A stretch of DNA of 19,764 nucleotides, from positions 1-19,764 of the forward strand of contig JBHGBF010000079.1 of the NCBI GenBank assembly GCA_041946865.1, in the 5' to 3' direction. The notes beneath the pieces are model-generated. The model worked only from the letters and a program-made list of their open reading frames with translations. It was not told the DNA's origin and searched no databases. This DNA comes from RPQK01 sp041946865. GTDB taxonomy: Bacteria; Acidobacteriota; UBA6911; RPQK01. This document shows positions 7,406 to 14,788 of this stretch, in pieces. The number at the start of each line of letters is the position of its first letter. Positions within the stretch are counted from its first letter, which is position 1. The translations under genes and the position numbers were made by a program.

Positions 7406-8884
7406 TTACCGTGTCCCGTTGCTTTCGCTATTGACCCGGTCCCGCGGGGCGATGTAGCCGCGAGGGATACCGAGTTCGGCGCGGGAGTAGTAATTCCAGC
7501 GGCCGTTTTCGCGCTTCCCCACATAGACGTCCCCGACATCGTCCAGGCAGGCGCTCATGATGATGTCACCCGTTACGCCAGGCCAGGGCGCCGGCAGATA
7601 AGCAAGGACGTCGCGGATCTTGGCGCGGTTCAGTCCGGCCACTTGAATGGCCCAAATCAGCATGTTCATGCCGTCGAAGGCATGGGCCGAATAAGTGTCA
7701 GGCTCCATGCCAAAGCGCTTCCTGAATCTGTCCCTGAAGCCCGCGAGATTCGGGTCAATCCGCTCGGGGTTCCACGGGTAGGCGCAGATGACACCTTCGG
7801 CGTTTTCCCCGGCCAGCTTGACGAACTCATCGGACAAACAGCGGTCGCATGCGAAATACGGCTGCTTCATCTCCATTTTCCGCATCTGGTTCAGTATCAA
7901 GGCCCCATCCGCCGCATCGCCCCAATGCACCACGGCCTCTACATCGGCCTTCTTGATGCGCTCAAGCTGCAGGGAGAAGTCGTTCTGGCCCACCTGGTAC
8001 GCCATCTCGATCGGTACCGGCCGGCCGAGCCTCCGGCTGCCGTCGTTGAATTCCCGGATGCCGAATCGCCCATATCGGTTGCTGGCCCGGATAACGCCCA
8101 CTTTCTTGATGTTCAGCTTTCGGTAGAGATAATCCACCAGCAGGTAAGCCTGCTGGCGATCGTCACCCATGTTCCGCATCACCCAGGGGATATTGGTCTC
8201 AATAAAAGTGGGATCTGAGTCACCGGTGTTCATGACCGTGACTTCCGCTTTCAGCGCTACCCGGATGGCAATGTGGCTGTTGGCGCCGTCGATCGTTCCA
8301 AGGATGGCCCAGACGTTGTCCTTGTAGGCCATTTTGACGATCTCGTTCCCGGACGATCCCCACAGCCCGTTGTCATTGCTCACGACCAGCTCAAACGGGA
8401 TCTTGCGCTTGAGGTATCCGCCCCGGGCGTTGGCTTCTTCAACCGCCAGCCGGCTGCCGCTCAGCATCTGGATTCCCAGGGCTTCTTCGTGGCTCTTCCC
8501 GCCGGTAGCGGCTGAAACGGTGGACATGATCGGACCGATGAAACCGATTTTCACGGTATCCAGATGCTCGGGTTCCGGAATGCTTCTTCCCGGGCCGATG
8601 TACTCCATCTGGAGCAGGAAATGTTCCTTGAACGGTTTCAGCCCCCCGAATGGCTCGACGTCCATGGGTGTGGCGGCGTAGTTTTCATCTTTCTTAATCG
8701 GGAGTGCCGGCGCCTGGTAGTACTTCAGGCCGTTGATCTTACCGAGCAGCGCGCGGGCTTCAGGACTGTCGAAGGGGAGGAATCCTGGCCATCGAACGCC
8801 GTCGAGCTCCGAGGCGGCCATACCGGCGAGGCCGGCGGCAAAGAAACCCGCCATCGCTACAGACCAAACAGCAGTGCGTCTCAT
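7406..8884 (-). CDS. Periplasmic substrate-binding protein, Leu/Ile/Val type, with N-terminal extension
   Basis: Type I periplasmic binding protein of 492 residues, longer than usual. A signal peptide (about 1-25, ending GMAAS, no lipobox) is followed by an unrecognised segment (26-95) and then GPGRSIPEPE (97-106), the motif shared with the next gene. The binding fold starts at VKIGFIGPIM (111-120), with GSRLAVEEANARGGY, VWAILGTIDGANSH, VGVIRASNRYGRFG and DTYSAHAFDGMNMLIWAIQ as hallmarks. A CXXC pair (ACDRCL) sits in the second lobe. The start codon is preceded by GGAGGTGACCG, a strong Shine-Dalgarno inside the end of the upstream gene, whose stop overlaps it as ATGA: translation of the two is coupled. 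That coupling to a propeller protein, and the lack of transporter subunits, suggests a sensing or accessory role rather than import. Ligand unknown. Confidence 0.86.
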   Translation of the reverse strand: MRRTAVWSVAMAGFFAAGLAGMAASELDGVRWPGFLPFDSPEARALLGKINGLKYYQAPALPIKKDENYAATPMDVEPFGGLKPFKEHFLLQMEYIGPGRSIPEPEHLDTVKIGFIGPIMSTVSAATGGKSHEEALGIQMLSGSRLAVEEANARGGYLKRKIPFELVVSNDNGLWGSSGNEIVKMAYKDNVWAILGTIDGANSHIAIRVALKAEVTVMNTGDSDPTFIETNIPWVMRNMGDDRQQAYLLVDYLYRKLNIKKVGVIRASNRYGRFGIREFNDGSRRLGRPVPIEMAYQVGQNDFSLQLERIKKADVEAVVHWGDAADGALILNQMRKMEMKQPYFACDRCLSDEFVKLAGENAEGVICAYPWNPERIDPNLAGFRDRFRKRFGMEPDTYSAHAFDGMNMLIWAIQVAGLNRAKIRDVLAYLPAPWPGVTGDIIMSACLDDVGDVYVGKRENGRWNYYSRAELGIPRGYIAPRDRVNSESNGTR

Positions 8885-10089
8885 CGGTCACCTCCCTGCG
8901 TGCCTGACGTCGGGGCGGCGGGCGAAAGCTCGGTGGTGACTTTCCCCGGTTCCCGCTCCTTCAGGCCTGCGTAATAGCCCTCTCCTATACCCCAGGCCAG
9001 GCCTTTACCGGTTCCGATCCATACGTCATTGCCGTCCACGTCGGCACAGATGATGAAGCTCTGCGGCACGTTGACCGGCCCCTCGATCACCTCGAGGACC
9101 TCTTTGCCCCGGGTGACCACCGCCTTGCCCGTTCCGTCCTGGTTGCGGGTGTAGGCCACCCAGGTATCCGAATCGAAGTCCATGCAGGCGCCCAGGCCCT
9201 TGTCCGTGCAGAACCAGGCTTCAGTGGCGCTGCGCGCCCGGATGTTGTTGTTGAAGTCACTCGGAAGGCCGCACTCGTGAGCGAAGAAGCCTCGCCAGTG
9301 GCGTCCGTCATAGCGGCATACGCCAAAGTAGGTCGAGACCCAGACCGCCTTATCCACATAATTCACGCCTGTTGTAATCACGTGGACGATCCCGTCATCG
9401 CGGTACAGGTCGATTTCCATCTCGCCGTCCGGATCCAGGTACTCCTTCCAATGCCCCGTTTTGACGTCGTATTCGAGGAGGCCGCTGCCCCAGACGGCCA
9501 GGTAGACCTTGTCATTATGGGCATCCACGGCATAATTCCAGATCTCCTCCATCGGGGCATTTTTCTCGTTGAAAATGGTCCACTCGCCGGTCTTCGTATT
9601 GAAACGACTGCAACCCGCGGTCGTGGCGACCCAGACGTTGTCTCCCTGAAGCGAAACGCCGTAAACCACGTCATTGACCAGACCGCTGTTCAGCTGATTC
9701 CAATGATCAAAGCGGCCTCCGCTGAAGCGGGCCAGGCCGCCGCCGAAGAGCCCGAGCCACAGATCTCCGGTCTTCGGATCGACCTCAATGGCAGTCACGA
9801 CCTTGAAGGGCAGGCCGTCTTTTTCCCCCCAGCTCTGGATCTTACCGGTTCGTTTGTCAATGCAGGCCAGGCCGTCCTCTGTTCCAACCCAAACTTTGGG
9901 CCCGTTGGCCTTCACGGCAAAGATATGGTCATTAGGCAGGCCCTCGGCCGTGGTGAACTGCTTCCACCTGGTATAGACATAGGGCAGTTTGACCGGGCCC
10001 TTGGCGGCCGGCGGCTGGCCGGGGACCGGAAGGACCGACACCATCGCCGTCAGAGCGATTGCCGGCAAGGCACTTCTGACACTTTTCAC
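8881..10089 (-). CDS. Periplasmic Reg_prop-type beta-propeller protein
   Basis: Secreted seven-bladed-type propeller made of two-component-regulator-propeller (Reg_prop) repeats, 402 residues. Here the repeats stand alone: there is no membrane segment, histidine kinase or output domain. After the signal peptide (MKSVRSALPAIALTAMVSVL), blades are recognisable from GLPNDHIFAV/VWVGTEDGLACID, LWLGLFGGGLARF, VWVATTAGCSRFN, VYLAVWGSGLLEYD, VWVSTYFGVCRYD, AWFCTDKGLGACM and VWIGTGKGLAWG. The GTG at 10087-10089 is chosen because GGAG lies 5 nt before it and a good signal peptide follows; the frame continues 15 codons further upstream. The stop overlaps the next start (ATGA). It probably acts as a periplasmic scaffold or ligand-binding partner of the following binding protein. 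A 95-nt gap containing a palindrome separates it from the cytochrome gene, so it may start a separate transcript. Confidence 0.82.
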   Translation of the reverse strand: MKSVRSALPAIALTAMVSVLPVPGQPPAAKGPVKLPYVYTRWKQFTTAEGLPNDHIFAVKANGPKVWVGTEDGLACIDKRTGKIQSWGEKDGLPFKVVTAIEVDPKTGDLWLGLFGGGLARFSGGRFDHWNQLNSGLVNDVVYGVSLQGDNVWVATTAGCSRFNTKTGEWTIFNEKNAPMEEIWNYAVDAHNDKVYLAVWGSGLLEYDVKTGHWKEYLDPDGEMEIDLYRDDGIVHVITTGVNYVDKAVWVSTYFGVCRYDGRHWRGFFAHECGLPSDFNNNIRARSATEAWFCTDKGLGACMDFDSDTWVAYTRNQDGTGKAVVTRGKEVLEVIEGPVNVPQSFIICADVDGNDVWIGTGKGLAWGIGEGYYAGLKEREPGKVTTELSPAAPTSGTQGGDR

Positions 10090-10102
10090 ATTCGCTCCTT
10101 TA

Positions 10103-10172
10103 CCGCGGAACAACGCGGAAGAGACGTGGATCAACGCCGATCGTTCCGCGCTAATCCGTGTGACCTCCGCGC
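10103..10172. repeat. Imperfect palindrome with about 10-bp periodic units, inside the gene block
   Basis: Left arm units CGCGGAACAA, CGCGGAAGAGA, CGTGGATCAA (from 10104) are mirrored by the right arm (to 10172), whose reverse complement reads CGCGGAGGTCA, CACGGATTAG, CGCGGAACGAT. A CG step recurs every 10-11 bp. The sequence differs from the CGAACC elements at 1.7 and 3.1 kb but the architecture is alike. It begins 12 nt after the stop codon of the ten-heme gene and ends just before the ribosome-binding site of the propeller gene. Confidence 0.6.
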
Positions 10173-10184
10173 ATCTCCTTGGGA

Positions 10185-13145
10185 TTACAACGTTTTTATG
10201 TATTCGATCAGGTCGTTCAACTGATCCTTGGTCATGTCGTTGGTGACCCCGTGCTTGTCATACGGGTTATGAACCGTCCAGATTTCCTCCAGGGTGGCGG
10301 CCATGCCGTTATGGAGATACGGCGCCGAATCGTAAATGTTGTTCAGATGTGGAACGTCGAAGCTGCCGGTGCGATCCAGTCTTTCCTGGGTGCCGACATC
10401 GTGGCGCGCGCGATCGGTATAAAGCGGCGGGAAATGACAAGTCACGCACCGGCCGTTCAGTGGAATCTCACGCCCGTCGTTAGTCGTGGTCCTTTCGAAG
10501 ATGATCTTGCCGCGCCGTTGCGCCGGGGTGAGGGGCGCGCCCAACGGGCGGTACCGGTTGGGCGGGCGCGGAATCGTGCAGATGTAATTGTCGACAGCGG
10601 CGAGCTGTTCGGGAGTGAAGGGCGCGCCCCGGGTAAAGAAGACCGCCAGGCGGGCGCCGCATTGCCTGGACAGGCTCGGATTTGTCCCTTCCCACTTGAA
10701 CGGGTCGGTGTCATTGATTCCCCGGAGCGTTCGGTTGTCGACAGGGCTGATTCCGATCCCGTCAGCCTCGATATCATAGTTGAGGCCATCGACGTGACCG
10801 TCGGGATGACAGGAGTGGCAGGCGAACTGGTGCTGAAAAGAGATGCTGGAATCGTTGAACACCTGCTCGCCGAAGCGTGTCTTGGTGATGACCTTGGGCC
10901 CGCCCAGGTCAATCCGTTTCGTGGCCTTCAGCTCGGTCAGATCAATGACCGTCAACGAATCGTCGAGTGAATTGCAGGTGTACGCGTATTTCCCGTCCGG
11001 CGCCATGAGTACGCCGCGGGGAGACCTTTCAGTCGCGATGTGCTTGACGATAAATTCCGTCGACTTGCCGCGGTGGTTGGGCAGGATTTCCTCTTTCTCC
11101 TTCTCGGAGGCGCTTCGGACAATGGCGAGCAGCTTCTCAACAGCTACGACAGCGACCCGGTGCGAGGTGCTGCTCGTGACAAGCCCGTACTTTCCATCGG
11201 GAGTGAAAACCACATCAGCGGCATCGGAGAAACCGAGGTTCGGTTCGTCAAGAAGGACCTGGTCGATCCTGCTTCCCTCTTTCCACACGATGCCCAGGCC
11301 GTTGGTGATCGTCCAGCCCTGGATCAGCTGACTCATCGGCACGAGGTTCTTAGTGCGATTCAAGGTGATGAAGCCGAACTCACCGCTCGGATGCCAGGAG
11401 ACGCCCTGAACCAGGTTAGCTTCCTTGACCGTCAGCCGATCCTTCACGACGGCTCTCTCGGCGTCAATGACTGTGATCTCCGACATGGAGGGGGTGCGCA
11501 GCTTAACAAACCGCGACAGCGTGTTGGTGACGAGGATCGTCCGGCCGTCAGGCGACAGAGCCAGCGACCAGGGACTGCGGCTGGCGCTCAGCCTCTTCAT
11601 CTCCGAGTAGGTCTTGGTGTCATAGACAGAGATGTCGTCTGTAGCGGTATTGAGAACGAACAGGTACCGGCCGGTCCTGTCGGTGAGTAGACCGTGCGGT
11701 TCATCGCCGGCGGCAAGGGTCCGAACCACTTTCCGGTTCGCGACGTCAATCACCGAGACGTTATCGTCCAGACGATTACTGACATAGGCAATCCTGCCGT
11801 CCGGGGAAAAGGTGACGTCCGCCGGTTGGCCTCCGACCGGGATTTCCGCTACTTTCTCCTGTCCGGACGTGTCAATCACGATCACGGAGTTGCCCGCTTC
11901 GCAGGCCACGTAGATTTCCTTCCCGTCCGGCCTCACGGCGGCGTTGACCGGCGTCTTGTAACGAGGTTCTTCGGCCAAGGCGGGCAGGCGCGTGGGATGG
12001 GCGATCTTCTTCTTAGCCTCTTCGTAATTGAAGGGCTTTTCGGCCGAATCCTGGTGGCAGCGCAGGCAGGTGTCCCGGGACACGGGCCTCAGCCCCTGGC
12101 CTTCCGCGGTCCGCTTGTCGCGCATGATGGCCTCGGCCAGGTACTCGCTTCCCGGACCGTGGCAAGCCTCGCATCCGACCCCTTCGGCGGGGTTGAAGGA
12201 AGAGGCGAAGGCAGACGGGTCCGCGCCGTGCCCGGTAGTGTGGCATTTGAGGCATTCGCCTGAGTGTTGCGGATCTCCCTCGATACCCCTCTTTTTGGCC
12301 TGCGCGTAACCTTCCGGGGTCGAGAGAACTGCGTGGGCACGGGCATGGCTGCTCATTCTCCAGGCGCTGTACTGAAAACCCATCTCCTGCTGCTTGTGGC
12401 AGGAACCACAGGCGAGCGAGCCGACGTACTTAGGCCCGGATGTCGAGCGGGCCGCCGCTGGTTTTTCGACTTTATGCGAGGAGAGGACCGGCTTGTCGGG
12501 CAGTGGGTGGGCGATGGTTTTCATCGCCTCGTCGAGATCCAGCTGGGGCAGTTTGTGAACCGCGACGTGGGAGCCTTTGACGTAATGGCACTTGGCACAC
12601 CATTCTTTGGTGGGCATTTTCAGCCCAGCCTTGAGCGCCGCCTCGCGATTCATCATCACTTCCGCCGTGGCGTACTCGCTGCCCGGGCCGTGGCACTTCT
12701 CGCACTGCATGCCGTCTTCAATGGCGAATGTCGGATCTCTTTCCCAGGGTTCTGCCTCGGCGGCAGTCGCGTGGCAGCCCAGGCAAAGCATCGCTCTGTG
12801 GGGCGGTTCGGGCACTCCGCTCAGCTTTGCGATCTGCCAGGCTTCGGGCTTCGAGAGGGAGGCGTAAGCCCGCGCGTGCCTGGTCAAGAGCCATTTGCTG
12901 TACTGATTGCCCATTGCCAAACCGTCATGGCAGGAGCCGCAGACTCTGGCGCCCACGTAAACCGGATGTTTTTTCTCCTGGGCCAGCCCAGTGACGGTGA
13001 TGAGGAAGAGGAGAACGATAGAGACAGGGCCGCAACGTCCCGGGCGCCCCGACATCCTGGCTGCAGCCCCCGTGCGGGCAGGATGCGCGCGCTCAGGGCA
13101 GCAATCGAGCTCTGTTGCGGCACACCGAAACAGCTTCTTCTTCAT
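10185..13145 (-). CDS. Ten-heme fusion: two c554-like tetraheme units, YVTN propeller, diheme peroxidase/MauG-like domain
   Basis: Large periplasmic electron-transfer protein, 986 residues from the ATG at 13145. A long polar start precedes the hydrophobic VSIVLLFLITVTGLAQ (about 41-56). Tetraheme unit A has CXXCH at 69, 121, 148 and 183; unit B at 246, 298, 325 and 360. The units share YVG..CGSCH, SHARA/RHARA, CE.CHGPGSEY and KKIAHP, so they arose by duplication. Next is a YVTN-type propeller (about 395-740; blades such as DGRIAYVSNRLDDNVSVID). The C-terminal part resembles diheme cytochrome c peroxidase/MauG proteins, with CHSCH at 776, CVTCH at 900 and SAPYLHNGMAATLEEIW near 940. The start follows the CRTAC1 stop by 2 nt with GGGTGAG upstream, implying coupling; an ATG at 13055 would give a more ordinary signal peptide. 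Likely an electron relay or oxidase; substrate unknown. Confidence 0.88.
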   Translation of the reverse strand: MKKKLFRCAATELDCCPERAHPARTGAAARMSGRPGRCGPVSIVLLFLITVTGLAQEKKHPVYVGARVCGSCHDGLAMGNQYSKWLLTRHARAYASLSKPEAWQIAKLSGVPEPPHRAMLCLGCHATAAEAEPWERDPTFAIEDGMQCEKCHGPGSEYATAEVMMNREAALKAGLKMPTKEWCAKCHYVKGSHVAVHKLPQLDLDEAMKTIAHPLPDKPVLSSHKVEKPAAARSTSGPKYVGSLACGSCHKQQEMGFQYSAWRMSSHARAHAVLSTPEGYAQAKKRGIEGDPQHSGECLKCHTTGHGADPSAFASSFNPAEGVGCEACHGPGSEYLAEAIMRDKRTAEGQGLRPVSRDTCLRCHQDSAEKPFNYEEAKKKIAHPTRLPALAEEPRYKTPVNAAVRPDGKEIYVACEAGNSVIVIDTSGQEKVAEIPVGGQPADVTFSPDGRIAYVSNRLDDNVSVIDVANRKVVRTLAAGDEPHGLLTDRTGRYLFVLNTATDDISVYDTKTYSEMKRLSASRSPWSLALSPDGRTILVTNTLSRFVKLRTPSMSEITVIDAERAVVKDRLTVKEANLVQGVSWHPSGEFGFITLNRTKNLVPMSQLIQGWTITNGLGIVWKEGSRIDQVLLDEPNLGFSDAADVVFTPDGKYGLVTSSTSHRVAVVAVEKLLAIVRSASEKEKEEILPNHRGKSTEFIVKHIATERSPRGVLMAPDGKYAYTCNSLDDSLTVIDLTELKATKRIDLGGPKVITKTRFGEQVFNDSSISFQHQFACHSCHPDGHVDGLNYDIEADGIGISPVDNRTLRGINDTDPFKWEGTNPSLSRQCGARLAVFFTRGAPFTPEQLAAVDNYICTIPRPPNRYRPLGAPLTPAQRRGKIIFERTTTNDGREIPLNGRCVTCHFPPLYTDRARHDVGTQERLDRTGSFDVPHLNNIYDSAPYLHNGMAATLEEIWTVHNPYDKHGVTNDMTKDQLNDLIEYIKTL
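11982..12959 (-). repeat. Tandem duplication of a tetraheme cytochrome domain within the ten-heme gene
   Basis: Two consecutive units of about 150 residues, with first heme motifs 177 residues apart, share heme spacing and the sequences CGSCH, QYS.W, HARA, CE.CHGPGSEY and KKIAHP/KTIAHP. The duplication is visible in protein rather than DNA, so it is old. Confidence 0.85.
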
Positions 13146-13147
13146 GG

Positions 13148-14788
13148 CTAACTCACCCTGCCTGGAAGAGCGTCTTTCACAACCGTCAGGATCTGATTGG
13201 CTTTCACATTGCGAAAGCGCTGCACAGTGCGATCCGGCCATCGAATCTCGACCAGATCAGCTTGTGTCGCCTTCCCGAGCCCCACGTGGACGCGCGGATC
13301 AGACTGCGCCAGGTACCCTTTGACTCCTATCACTTCGTCGACCATCTTCAGGCTGCCTGCCGTGACGGTGACCCGGGCCCCGATGCACGGGACCTTCCCG
13401 CCCGGGGCTCGAGCATCGATCTTCAGCCAGTGGTTCTTGTTTCCACCGTCGTTACGGAGCAGCGTCGGGGTGGAGTTGAGGTGCAGGATCAGAAGGTCGA
13501 CATCGCCGTCGTTATCGAAGTCGGCCGCTGCGCTTCCGCGCGCCACGTACTTGAGCTGGAAGTAATTACCGGCCTGGCGGGCAATGTCGACAAACTCGCC
13601 TTTCCCGTTGTTTCTCGCCAGTACCGGGTCTTCCGGATACTCGTGATGGGCATCGCCGTTGGACACAAACAGATCCAGCCAGCAGTCGTTGTCAAAATCG
13701 AAGAAGATGGCGCCCCATCCGGTGAACTGGCCACAGATCACGGCCAGGTTCGAGGAATCGATCAGATCTTCGTAAAGTCTCCCTTTGTTGACCAGGAGCG
13801 AGCCGTAATCCATATCGGGGATGAAGATATCTAGCGTGCCGTCACGATCAATGTCGCCGACCATCGGGCCCATCGATGACACGCCCTGGCCGTGCTGACC
13901 GAAGGCGAGCCCCATGAACAGCGCCTTCTCCTCGAAAGTCCCGTTGCCCCGGTTTTCGTAGTAGTAGTTCTCCATCGCGTCGTTCGCGACGTAGACGTCC
14001 AGGTAGCCGTCGTTGTTCAGGTCCGAGGCCACGGCGCTCATGGCGCGGCCATCCGGGTTGATCATTCCGGCTTCTTTGGTGACGTCCGTGAAAGTGCCGT
14101 CCCCGTTGTTACGGTAGAGGTGATCCTGCTGTCCGCTGTAGCTGAGCGGGCCCGGGTAGCCGGCCGCTGCGTAGTAGGCCCTGAATTTGCCGTCGTCGTA
14201 CTCCAGGTAATTGGCGACATAGACATCGAGGTCGCCGTCATTGTCATAGTCAAGCCAGGGCGCGGAGAGGCTCCAGAGCGGATCGCCCAGGCCGGTCCGC
14301 CCGGTTATGTCGGTGAAGGTCCCGTCCCCGTTGTTCCTGTAAAAAGTGTTTGGGCCGTAGTTGAGGACGTAGAGGTCGAGGTCACCGTCCTTATCGAAGT
14401 CCGCGGCAGAGCTGCTGAAACCGTACCCGGTTCCGGCCACACCCGCCTTCTCGGTCACGTCTGTGAAAGTGCCGTCTCCGTTGTTCCGGTAAAGCGCGTT
14501 CCAGAGTTTGCCCTGAAGATCGCGGCCCCGGTTGTCGCTGACGTTTCTCTGCCACCGGCCGTTGACAAAGTAGATATCGAGGAGGCCGTCGTTGTCGTAA
14601 TCAAAGAAAGTGGGCCCTGCTCCTGTTCCCTCGACTATGTTGGTCAGTTCGTAATCCCCGAAGCTGTGTTTGAAGCGGATCCCTGCTTGAGCGGTCACGT
14701 CCGTAAATACCGGAAGAGCGGGCTGCATTTGCGCCGCCGTCACGAGCAGGGCGCTCGCCAGAATCACACCGGCACAGGTCGACTTCAT
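13148..14788 (-). CDS. CRTAC1-family secreted FG-GAP propeller protein with ASPIC/UnbV domain (copy 1)
   Basis: Secreted 546-residue protein of the CRTAC1 type: a seven-bladed FG-GAP (integrin-alpha-like) propeller followed by the ASPIC/UnbV domain (about 466-535, GARVTVTAG...SDPRVHVGLG...IRWPD). Seven calcium-loop motifs of the form DXDXDGXXD are visible, e.g. DYDNDGLLD (63-71), DFDKDGDLD, DYDNDGDLD, DLNNDGYLD, DIDRDGTLD, DFDNDCWLD and DFDNDGDVD; the sixth has Cys369 in place of the loop glycine. RNNGDGTFTD recurs three times, making near-identical DNA stretches. The signal peptide is MKSTCAGVILASALLVTAAQ. The ATG at 14788 overlaps the previous stop (TAATG) and has GGAGG inside that gene, so it is translationally coupled. 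Molecular function of bacterial members is unknown; binding of a protein or glycan partner in the periplasm is plausible. Sits between two heme proteins. Confidence 0.92.
   Translation of the reverse strand: MKSTCAGVILASALLVTAAQMQPALPVFTDVTAQAGIRFKHSFGDYELTNIVEGTGAGPTFFDYDNDGLLDIYFVNGRWQRNVSDNRGRDLQGKLWNALYRNNGDGTFTDVTEKAGVAGTGYGFSSSAADFDKDGDLDLYVLNYGPNTFYRNNGDGTFTDITGRTGLGDPLWSLSAPWLDYDNDGDLDVYVANYLEYDDGKFRAYYAAAGYPGPLSYSGQQDHLYRNNGDGTFTDVTKEAGMINPDGRAMSAVASDLNNDGYLDVYVANDAMENYYYENRGNGTFEEKALFMGLAFGQHGQGVSSMGPMVGDIDRDGTLDIFIPDMDYGSLLVNKGRLYEDLIDSSNLAVICGQFTGWGAIFFDFDNDCWLDLFVSNGDAHHEYPEDPVLARNNGKGEFVDIARQAGNYFQLKYVARGSAAADFDNDGDVDLLILHLNSTPTLLRNDGGNKNHWLKIDARAPGGKVPCIGARVTVTAGSLKMVDEVIGVKGYLAQSDPRVHVGLGKATQADLVEIRWPDRTVQRFRNVKANQILTVVKDALPGRVS

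Noticed and set aside
9277..10224. 315-codon open frame on the plus strand
   Set aside because: Antisense to the Reg_prop propeller gene and crossing a palindrome; no independent support.
12264..13151. 295-codon open frame on the plus strand
   Set aside because: Fully antisense to the ten-heme gene, whose CXXCH motifs and domain order are unmistakable; long antisense frames are expected in GC-rich DNA.
13148..14788. Short direct DNA repeats (e.g. around 14090, 14320, 14470)
   Set aside because: They encode the recurring RNNGDGTFTD blade motif; protein repeats, not a CRISPR or mobile repeat.
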